Origin: Acidobacteriota bacterium
GTDB taxonomy: Bacteria; Acidobacteriota; Vicinamibacteria; Vicinamibacterales; SCN-69-37
Direction of reading: 5' to 3'
DNA length: 25,251 nucleotides
Assembly (NCBI GenBank): GCA_016716905.1
Contig: JADJUS010000002.1
Coordinates: forward strand, 1-25,251
The translations under genes were made by a program, and so were the position numbers. The notes below the pieces were generated by a model that was given only the letters and a program-made list of their open reading frames with translations, did not search any database and was not told where the DNA came from. Shown here one piece after another: positions 15,747 to 23,878 of this stretch (its first letter is position 1; every line of letters begins with the position of its first letter).

Positions 15747-17483
15747 ATGATCGCGTCAACGACGGACGCCGGCCGCATTCGGCGATGGTGTGTCGCACTC
15801 ACCGTGGCCGCGGCCATGACAGGCACGGCGTGTATCGTGGCCACGTATGCCCGGTTGTCACACTCGTGAGACGAGGCGACTCACGTGGCGGCAGGCCTCG
15901 AACTGTTGCAGCAGCAACGTTATTCATATCAGACAGAGAACCCGCCCCTGTCGCGGCTGACCATCACCATCGGCCCATGGCTTGCCGGCGCTCGATTACC
16001 CGAAGCCGACGGGCGAATCAACCAGAGCCCGTATGCCGCGGCTGACGCGATCTTCCATGACGCGCCCGACTACGTGCAGCGGGTCACGTCCGCTCGCGTC
16101 GGCAACCTCCCCTGGTATTGGGCCTGCATTGTGTTGACCTGGATGCTGGCCGGTGGCGCTCGGCGTCCACCCGTCGCCGCCCTCGCCGCGTCGGCGGTGG
16201 CGACGATGCCGCCACTGGTGGGACATGCGGGATTTGCCACCACCGATCTGCCGTTTGTGGCGTCAGTGCTCCTGGTATTGGTCGCGCTCAGGCGCTGGCT
16301 CGAGCAGCCCGTGATCACACGCGCGGCCTGGCTGGGTGTCGCGCTTGGATTCTCGGTGGCCACGAAGTTTTCCACGCTCCCATTTGTGCCTCCGCTGGTG
16401 CTTGCCGTGATGGCGGCGCACCACTGGGACACACGGCGCTCGTGGCATCGCACCCTGATGCAGCCCTCGACCTTCCGATGGATCGGCATCGTCGCGCTGG
16501 CGGCGATGCTGACGATCTGGGCCAGTTACGGTTTCCGCGTCGGCCGCATGGCGGACCTCCCGCAGAGATTCTCCGCCTACGGAGACTTCCCCACGTCCGG
16601 TGTGTTCGCGGCGGCGTCGCACTGGCGCATTCCCGCCCACGAGTTCTTTCACGGGCTGGCTTTCTTGAAGGTGCATGCCGACGCCGGTCATCGCTCCATG
16701 CTGTTTGGTGAGTTCAACCAGCGCGGCTTTCTGGAGTACTACCCTGTCGTGCTGGCGGTGAAGACTCCGTTGCCGTTCCTGCTTCTCGCTGCAGGTGGGT
16801 TGTGGGGCGGCGTTGTGCGACGCCCGGGCACCCGCTCCCGGTGGTTCCTCGGGATCGCCGTGGGTGCTGTGGGACTGTTGGCCGCCGCCATGACCAGTCC
16901 GATCAACATCGGGGTCAGACACGTCATTGTGTTGTATCCGCTTGTCGCACTGCCGATCGCGGCCGGCTGGATTCGCTGGGCGGACGTCACCAGCCGATCG
17001 GGTCTGATCGTGGCGGCGGGTGGCGCTCTGGTGGCGACGCAGGCGGCGCTGCTCGTGGCGAGCGTGCCGTATCAGAGCGCGTACTTCAACGTGTTCGCCG
17101 GGCGCGACCCGGCATCGATCGTGAGCGACAGCGACTTCGACTGGGGACAGGACGGCCTTGCGCTCGAGGCGTATTTCAAGGAGCACCCGGTGCCGTCCCT
17201 GTATCTGCAACTGCAGGGCACCGTGAATCCGTGCCGCCTTCAGCTACCGCCGGTCTCAGCCCTGCCGGTGACGCCGGTCACCGGATGGATTGCGATCAGC
17301 GAACGCGTGTATCGGCTCAATCGCGTCGGGCGGGCCGACCCGTGTGCGTTGACACCGGCTCAACTCAACCCACCGGTCGGCTGGCTCGACTGGCTCCGGC
17401 CGCTCACGCCGGTCGCCACGATTGGCAAGACCATTCGTCTCTATCACGTGACCGAACAGGACCTGCCTCGGACGATGCCATAA
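15747..17483 (+). CDS. GT39/PMT-like membrane glycosyltransferase with in-frame TGA at codon 41
   Basis: The ATG at 15747 gives a first membrane helix (WCVALTVAAAMTGTACIVAT), then SHS, a TGA codon (15867-15869), then DEATHVAAGLELLQQQRYSY in the same frame. Related polyprenyl-phosphate-dependent GT-C enzymes read S-W-D-E here, and the D-E pair in this first outer loop is catalytic, so TGA most simply replaces TGG. The rest is intact to 17483 (577 codons): PPLSRL, about ten membrane helices, and a C-terminal SDSDFDWGQDGLALEAYF typical of the group. Such enzymes transfer sugars from lipid carriers on the outer membrane face. Restart at GTG 15885 would lose helix 1 and the D-E pair, so that product should be inactive. 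Confidence 0.75.
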
Positions 17484-17548
17484 ATCCTCCTCCGGCAGCC
17501 GTCCCCGACGTCAAGGCCATGGCAGAATGCCCGGCACAGGAGCATCCC

Positions 17549-19317
17549 ATGCCTACACGATTGCTCGGAAGTTTCGTCGCCGCGGCAATCCTGAGCGCCG
17601 CGGGCCATGCCGTCACGGCGTCGGGCGCTGCCACGCACCGGGTCACAGTCGGCGCCGACGGGTCGTTCACGCCGGCCGTGCTGCGCATTCGCGACGGTGA
17701 CACGGTGGAGTGGGCTTTGCCCAATCGCACTGCGGCCATCGTTGCCTCCAGCGAGCCGCCGGCCGACGGCGTTTGCCCCCTGCCTCGGCCGTTCGCGGCC
17801 GGCGACAGCGGAAACTTCACCGGCCCGATGCCGCTCGCGCCCGGCGGCATCTTTGTGATGAGCCCGCTCGAGCGCGGGCATCGTCCGCAGGCATCGGCGT
17901 GCGCCGCAGGCCCGGTGGTGGCGCGCGGCGACAACGAAGTCCTGTGCACCACAGGCGAGCCGTTCACGACGATGGAGTCCACGTGGGCGGACCCCAACAA
18001 CACGGGCGTCTTCATCCGTCTGCTGTGGAACCGCACACACATCGCACCAGGTACCGGCGATGCGAGTTTCGACTTCACGGAACTGGACCGCGAGATCGCG
18101 AGGGCGGTGCGCAACGGCAAGCTGTATAGCCTGGGCTTCAAGGCCGGCGCGGACGGCACGCCCGACTGGATCTTTTCCACGCCCGCCGCGCGCGCTCCAA
18201 CCGCGGCGCGTGGAGGGGGCCGAGGCCGTGGCCGTGCGGGCCGTGGCGCGGACCCTGTGCCTGCCGCGCCGGCTGGGGTGAACGGCGGCGTGCCTCGACT
18301 CTCGCTGCAGGACGGCGACGGCCGTGGCGGCCGCACCTGCGGCGCGCCGATGGATTTGGGTAGCCCAACCGATCCGAATTACCAGAAGCACTACTTTGAT
18401 CTGTTGACAAAGGTGGCCGCACGCATCCGGGCGCGATCGGACTGGTACCGGGCGCTGGCGTATATCAAACCGTCGGGCGCCAATCTGGTGTCGCACGAGA
18501 ATCGCCTGCCCAAGAACTGCGAAGCGGGCTGTGTCTGCAATCCAAAGGTCCTCGCCGAAGCGGGTTACACGCCGAGCGGGCTGTATGACTTCTACCGCAA
18601 ACAGTTCGCACTGCTGGCGCGCGAGTTTCCGGGCAAGGCCCTCGCGTGCACGCGCTCATCCAGGATGGTTTCCCAGGCGTGAACGACTCGGGCGGATGGG
18701 AACAAACAAACGGCTCGTCGTCGAACGGCCGTCCGTTGCCGCGCGGCGTGGAACAAACGGAGAGGATTCTCGAGATCGGCCAGGACGATTTCGGCGCACG
18801 GTTCGTCGTGCAGCACAACGGATTGCAGCCGCAGCCGCCGCGTGGTTCGTGCGCCAACGAAGATAAACATCCTGCGCGTGGGCCCTACACGCGCGTGGGC
18901 GCAGGTTGTCCGAACCGCTGGGTGCTTGAGGCCGGGGCCGACGGGCGCACGGTGACGGGTTTTCAGACCACCAACGCGCAACAGGTGAACACCCCCGCGC
19001 ATACGGAAGGCACGCTGGGGAACGCGTGGGTCAACTCTGACGGCGTCTTCGTCGAAATCTACGAGGAGCGTTTCTGGGAGGCGGTGCGAACCAACCAAGG
19101 CAAGTTGCCGAGTGGGCGGACCCTCGCGACCTGGGCTGATCGCTTTCACGAGCGGCGCCGCACGATGTTCCGTGATCTTCCGGATCCATTTCCCGCCGTG
19201 CACCGCCACACGTTCCGGCTGACCAACCGTGCGACGCCAGAGACCTTGCACTATTTCGACCCTTCAACGTGCCGGCCTGGCAACGCTCGCGTCGGCAGCA
19301 TCGTGGTCGAGCGATAG
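17549..19317 (+). CDS. Secreted cupredoxin-like plus glycosidase-like protein, one frameshift
   Basis: The ATG at 17549 has a good AGGAG six bases upstream and starts a signal peptide (LLGSFVAAAILSAAGHAVTA). Next comes a cupredoxin-like segment (HRVTVGADGSFTPAVLRIRD, GDTVEW), although copper ligands are not certain. From about residue 145 the sequence resembles TIM-barrel glycosidases: TWADPNNTGVFIRLLWNRTH, FDFTELDREIARAVRNGKLY, then later ALIQDGFPGVNDSGGWE and WVNSDGVFVEIYEERFWEA. A basic Gly/Arg/Pro-rich insert (about 18195-18290) interrupts it. Near 18645 the frame changes by one base (ALA then HALIQDG). The first frame stops at 18682 and the second runs to 19317. The intact protein would be about 590 residues. 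The enzymatic role is a guess. Confidence 0.6.
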
Positions 19318-19326
19318 GCCGATTCG

Positions 19327-20055
19327 TTGTCTGCACTCCCCGGGGAAAGCCGAGGCGACGAGAGCGACTACCGCGCGTACCTCCGGCGTGAGTGGGAGGA
19401 GTCGTATCGTCACCCTGCGCATCTGGCGGCTGTGGACGCGATCCGTCGTCACGTCCCGTCAATCGCCCGAGTGCTGGACGTCGGCATGGGCGCGGGACAG
19501 GAACTGATCCCGTTCCTGGGCGACGCGTGGTGTTGCGGCATCGACATTGCCGAAGCGAGTCCGCAGTTCGCGCGTGAGCGGCTCACTGCCATGGCCGGGC
19601 CGACGTTGAGATTCGCCGTCGCGCAGGCGAGCGTCGAAGCGCTTCCGTTTGCACCCGGCTCAATCGATGTGGTGATTTGCCGGCTGGTGCTGCCGTATGT
19701 GAACCACACGGCCGCGCTCGGCGAACTGGCTCGTGTCCTGCGTCCAGGCGGCATCCTCTCGCTGCAGGTGCACGCGCCGAGGTTCTACATCTCCAAGCTG
19801 CGTCAGGGTATTGCGACGAGAGATGCCGGCAAGCGCCGTCACGCCATCGGGGCCCTTCGCACAGGCGTGTGGTTTCACCTGACGGGCAGGCACCGGCCGA
19901 TTGCAGGCGTCATCGAAACGTTTGTCACCATCAGGATGCTGACGCGCCTCGCAGGCCGCGCAGGGCTCGACGTCATCGACCAGGTCGAGAACCAGAATCC
20001 CAACGCGCCCCACCTGTTGCTGAAGCGGCGATTCGACGAAGAGCCGCGGCCTTGA
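19327..20055 (+). CDS. Class I SAM-dependent methyltransferase
   Basis: The protein of 242 residues carries methyltransferase motif I, VLDVGMGAGQE (residues 49-59), the acidic end of strand 2 in GIDIAEA (71-77), ASVEALPF before the fourth strand, and LARVLRPGGILSLQVH for the post-motif. This is the Methyltransf_11 (UbiE-like) fold, and the acceptor is unknown. The start is TTG at 19327, nine bases after the upstream stop. No ATG lies between it and motif I, so TTG or a similar weak start is needed. The close spacing suggests co-transcription with the glycosidase-like gene. The stop codon lies inside the REP-like copy at 20045-20069. Confidence 0.85.
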   Translation: MSALPGESRGDESDYRAYLRREWEESYRHPAHLAAVDAIRRHVPSIARVLDVGMGAGQELIPFLGDAWCCGIDIAEASPQFARERLTAMAGPTLRFAVAQASVEALPFAPGSIDVVICRLVLPYVNHTAALGELARVLRPGGILSLQVHAPRFYISKLRQGIATRDAGKRRHAIGALRTGVWFHLTGRHRPIAGVIETFVTIRMLTRLAGRAGLDVIDQVENQNPNAPHLLLKRRFDEEPRP

Positions 20056-20069
20056 GACCGCCGCGCTAC
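20045..20069 (-). repeat. REP-like palindromic element (copy 3), overlaps a stop codon
   Basis: Read on the minus strand, GTAG (20069-20066) is followed by CGCGGC, the loop GGTCTCAAG and GCCGCG, a perfect 6-bp stem. Flanking CTACGTAC and the loop match copy 2 in reverse orientation, while the stem bases differ in compensating pairs. The methyltransferase stop TGA (20053-20055) falls in the loop. It lies between the convergent methyltransferase and TonB receptor genes. Confidence 0.6.
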
Positions 20070-20148
20070 GTACGCCCAGGGGCTTTCCCAGAAATCCTCC
20101 GCGTCTCCGCGCCTCCCTGTGATCCGTCGTGATCTCGCGACGTCGTGA

Positions 20149-23100
20149 TCAGAAGCTGATGCGCACTCCCAGCTGCATCTGCCGCGCAGAGGTAATCGTC
20201 GTGCGAATCTGACCGAACGATGCCAGCGGCGCTTCGTTGTCTGCGCTGCCCGCGAAGGCCACAAGCGACGGCGGGCCAAAGTTGGCGCGATTGAGGAGGT
20301 TGAACACCTCGGCCCGCAACTCCACTGTGCCGCGACCGCCGCCGAGGCGGCTCAGCCCGAATAGTTTGCTCAGTGCCAGGTCCACCGTGCGCAGATCAGG
20401 TCCGATGAGTTCGTTGCGGCCCACGTTGCCGAACGTCCCGATCGGCTGCAGCACAAATGCCGTCGGATCAAACCACTGGGCCGGGTTGCCCGTCACCGCG
20501 TTTGACGCGTTGCGTCCTGGTGCATAACTCGGCCGGTCCGGCCCGGTGCCTGGGCCCAGCGACGGCGACCAGAGCGATCGCGACCGATTCGTCTGCACAA
20601 ACGGCGTCAGTGGGCTTCCGCTGCGCAGGCGCACGATGCCAGAGAGGCGCCATCCGCTGAAGGGTTCCCACACGAAGTTGGTCACCCAGTTGTGCTCTGC
20701 GTGGAAGTCCGAAAGGCCCTTGTTGTAGCCCTCGATGAATTCGGGCATCGCCGACGTGGTGGCGGTGGTCGAGTCCGAGAAGAACGTGGAATTCTGCGTG
20801 GTGTCTTCAGACTTCGACCACGTGTACGCCGACTGCACCTGCAGGCCGTGGCTCCATCGCTTCTTGACCTCCACGATGAGCGCTTTGTACCAGGAGTCGC
20901 CGTCGCTGGACTTGAGTTCAATCGCCGAGTAGTTGCGGTTCGGGCGCTGGAGTCCGGCCGCATAGAACAACGTTCCGTCGGCGAGCGTGGCCGGCGTGGG
21001 CACGTTGACATCGGAGTTGCGCCACAGATGTGTGCCGCGGGCACCGGCATAACTGACGGTCGCCACCCAGTCCGTGAAGAACTCCTGCTGCACACTCGCG
21101 TTCCACATATGCACGCGCGGCAGTTGCACGTCGTTCTGAATCGGCCGCACGGAGATACCCGTCAGCCGCTCGAACGGCGGCACGGGAAACGTCGGATTCG
21201 CAATGACCACGCGCGGCGTGCTCGGCGGATTGGTGACGGTGACGATCAGGTTCTGGTGGTTGTTGGTGTTGTAGTACAGCCCGTAGCCGCTGCGAACAGA
21301 CGTGCGGCCATCACCGCGCACGTCCCAGACCACGCCTGCGCGGGGCGAGAGCGTGGGCGCAGGATTTTCGTACAACTGGCCCACCACCGGCGCGCCCAGC
21401 AGGTCGGGCATGTTGATGTCGCGCCCGCCCTCATCCACCGGCATCGTGGACCCTTCGAACCGCAGCCCAATGTTGGCCGTCACTCGCGGCGTCAGCTGAA
21501 TGTCGTCCTGCAGGTAGGCGCCGTAGATGGTGAACGGCCAGCGACGATTGACGTCGCCATTGGGCGTCAGGCCGATGAAGCTCGCAGGCGTGTTGCGCAG
21601 GAACGCCGCAAGATTGGCGAAGCGGAACACGCCCAGGCTGAACGTCGGGTTGAACTCGCTCGAGACGTAGTGCTCGGCCAGCGCGCCTGCCTTCAGGAAA
21701 TGCCGACCGCGAGACTGCGTGAGGTCGTACTGCAGGCTCAACACATCCTGACGGAGGCGGAGGTTGGCTGAAAGCTGCGGGCCAAAGCGGGGATGCCGCC
21801 GATGTCGATGGCGCCCATCAGGGAACGCCCGGCCGCAAACTCGCTGACCGGCTGCGTGGTGTTGGCCTCCACGTTCTGGCCCACGCGCGTGCGGCTGTAG
21901 CCCAGATGCACGGTGTGGAAGGTCCGTTGTCCGAGCGCCTGGCGGTATTCGGCCGTCGCAAACTGATTGCGCGAGATGAACGAGCGCGGGAACTGCGGAA
22001 AGTCTGTCGGCAACCGCTGCTCCGCATCGTCGAACGTGTAGCGGGCGAAGAGCTGGGCGCCGTTGGCGAGGACCGCGTCCAGACGGAGCTGGGCGAAGTG
22101 CTGGTCGAGCTTCTGGTCAAACGGGAACGTGTAGCGCGCCAGCCCGCCGCCGAGATTTTCGCCGTTCGCCCGCGGGAACTCGTTGAGGTAGGGCAGCACC
22201 GCGGGATTGATCGGGATCGTGACGCCGCCTGGCAGCAGGCCGAGCCGCGCGTTGTCGTCGGGCACGGTCGTCAAAATCGAGCGACCCAGCGTTTCGATGA
22301 GCGCCTCGTAGCCGGCGAAGAAGAAGAGCCGGTCACGTACGAGCGGTCCGCCGAGGGTGCCGCCGAACTGGTTGCGCATGAAGTCGGGTTTGTCGCCCAC
22401 GTCGAAGTAGTTGCGGGCGTCGAGCGCTTCGTTCCGGTGGAACTCGAATGCGCTGCCCGCGAACTGGTTGGACCCCGATTTGGTGATGGCGTTGATCTGG
22501 CCGCCGATGTTCCGTCCGAACTGGGCGCTGTAGGAGTTGGACTCGAGCCGGAACTCCTGGACGGTGTCCATGCCGAGCGCCGTGCTGGCCGCGGACCCGG
22601 CAGGTCCGTTGGTGAAATCGTTGAGCAGCGTGCCGTCAAGCAGATACACGTTGGCGCGCGGGTCCTGGCCGTTGACGCTCATGGCCACGCCGTGCGCCAC
22701 CACCGAACCGTTGTCGCGATGCGCGAAGGGTGTCACCCCAGGAAGCAGCGACATCAAGTCGGTGTAGTTGCGTCCGTTCACGGGAATCTGCGCGATGGTG
22801 CGCTGGTCGACGAGGAAACTCAGCCCGATGATCGCGTGTTGACTTGGGAAGTGGCGGCGGTCACCGTGACGGCATCGGTCGCACCCACCTCCATGGTCAG
22901 GATGACGGCGGCGTTTTCACCGACGGTGAGGGCGATGCCGGCGCGGACGAGCGGGCGGAAGCCGGGGAAGTCAGACCGCACCTCATAGTTGCCGGCCGTG
23001 AGGCCGGCGATGGTGAAGCGGCCATCCAGGCCGGTCGTGGCCTGGCGTGTCGCGCCGGTGGCCACGTGTTGCGCCACCACCTTCGCTCCTGCCAGCACCG

Positions 23101-23209
23101 CGCCCGTGCTGTCCTGCACCACGCCGGCAAGCGTGGCGCCGGTCTGCGCGGAGGCAGACGCCGCCGAAAGGACGAGAACCAACATGAACGCAAACACACT
23201 TCGTTTCAT
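20149..23209 (-). pseudogene. Oar-like TonB-dependent receptor with carboxypeptidase-regulatory domain, two frameshifts
   Basis: The ATG at 23209 begins a signal peptide (MKRSVFAFMLVLVLSAASAS). Next comes a CarboxypepD_reg domain (TLAGVVQDSTGAVLAGAKVV, LDGRFTIAGLTAGNYEV), then a plug domain (IPVNGRNYTDLMSLLPGV, VYLLDGTLLNDF, GGQINAITKSGSNQF). The C-terminal barrel ends RQMQLGVRISF, whose terminal aromatic residue is the usual BAM signal. It is an outer-membrane receptor of the type expanded in Acidobacteriota, with unknown ligand. The frame changes near 22838, between the regulatory and plug domains, and near 21790, where four C occur and five would restore frame. The total would be about 1020 residues, normal for the family. 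The indels therefore look recent or artefactual. Confidence 0.85.
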
Positions 23210-23228
23210 TTCAGGCTTCCTGACAATT

Positions 23229-23252
23229 GGCGCCGCTGAAGCGACGCCCTAC
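23229..23252 (-). repeat. REP-like palindromic element (copy 4) upstream of the TonB receptor
   Basis: On the minus strand GTAG (23252-23249) is followed by GGCGTCGC, TTCA and GCGGCGCC, an eight-base stem with one G-T pair. It lies 20 bp upstream of the receptor ATG, inside the likely 5' leader. It is the only copy found at a gene start. Confidence 0.55.
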
Positions 23253-23264
23253 GTGACGACCCAA

Positions 23265-23303
23265 GGACTCCGGCCCCCCGGACCCCGGGACTCCGGGACC
23301 CCG
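23265..23303. repeat. Short tandem repeat GGACYCCG
   Basis: The octamer GGACYCCG occurs at 23265-23272 and then three times head to tail at 23280-23303 (GGACCCCG, GGACTCCG, GGACCCCG). It lies in the gap between the receptor gene and the thioesterase gene. A role is not apparent. Confidence 0.55.
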
Positions 23304-23405
23304 ATACGAAACGGACAGAGGATTCAGAAAGTATAGTGAATGTATTCGCATGCAGGAATCGATCACCATGTCCGCTTTGGGGCAGAGCCGGGCCCGACGC
23401 GCGCG

Positions 23406-23806
23406 ATGCCCGCCACCTTTCGTTATCACCGCCGCGCGCAGTTCCACGAGACGGACCTTGCCGGGATTGTGCACTTCAGCTGGTATTTCCGCTACATGGA
23501 AGAGGCCGAACACGCCCTGTGGCGGCATGTGGGTCTGAGCATCTCGCCGCCGAAACCGGAGTTCGGGTTTCTCGCGTCAACGCCACCTGCGATTTCAAGG
23601 CGCCTCTGAAATTCGAGGACGAGTTCGAGGTGGAGATTGCCGTGGAGGCGATCGGACGCCGGTCCGTTCGTTACCGCTGCACCCTCTGGCGTGGGACGGA
23701 GGTCATGGCCACGGGTGCGATGACATCCGCGTGCGTGACGAGCGACGAGACCGGGGCGGTGCGTTCGATCGAAGTACCCGACGCGGTCCGCTCCCGGCTC
23801 TCGTAG
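23406..23806 (+). CDS. Hotdog-fold acyl-CoA thioesterase (YbgC/4HBT-like), one frameshift
   Basis: From the ATG at 23406, MPATFRYHRRAQFHETDLAG leads into IVHFSWYFRYMEEAEHALW. This is the 4-hydroxybenzoyl-CoA thioesterase pattern, with the catalytic Asp in ETDLAG and the helix that follows. Near 23570 one base is missing. The frame ending at 23609 is replaced by SRVNATCDFKAPLKFEDEFE, which continues to 23806 and contains the remaining strands of the hotdog fold. Repaired, the protein would be about 133 residues, the expected size. An earlier in-frame ATG at 23340 would add 22 residues without family similarity. The stop TAG is part of the GTAG head of a REP-like element. Confidence 0.75.
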
Positions 23807-23828
23807 GACGGCGTGGGTCTCAACGCCG
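23803..23828 (+). repeat. REP-like palindromic element (copy 5), head supplies a stop codon
   Basis: GTAG (23803-23806), GA, then CGGCGT (23809-23814), the loop GGGTCTCA and ACGCCG (23823-23828). The stem is perfect. Compared with copy 2 (CGGCCT, GGTCCTCA, AGGCCG), the base that differs in the left arm is compensated in the right arm. The thioesterase stop codon is the TAG of the head. Confidence 0.65.
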
Positions 23829-23878
23829 CCTCGTCGGCCCCCGTGCCATAATGCGGCGCATCCCATGAGGTTTGCCTG

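Noticed and set aside
14357..15844. Long antisense frame across the MFS gene
   Set aside because: The composition is low-complexity (Arg, His, Gln rich) and the sense frame is a clear 12-helix transporter.
15867..15869. Selenocysteine or UGA-to-Trp recoding
   Set aside because: No SECIS-like hairpin is obvious just downstream, homologues have Trp rather than Cys here, and other genes in the window use TGA as a stop.
16802..17548. Extension of the glycosidase-like frame upstream
   Set aside because: It overlaps the conserved GT39 sequence in another frame; ATG 17549 has a good AGGAG and a signal peptide.
20087..20112. Tandem CTCCGCG-type octamers between the methyltransferase and the receptor
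   Set aside because: Only about two and a half imperfect copies; too short to support a repeat call on its own.
20692..22988. Two long plus-strand frames opposite the TonB receptor
   Set aside because: The minus strand encodes a continuous receptor apart from two indels; the plus frames are Arg/Val/Gly-rich shadows.
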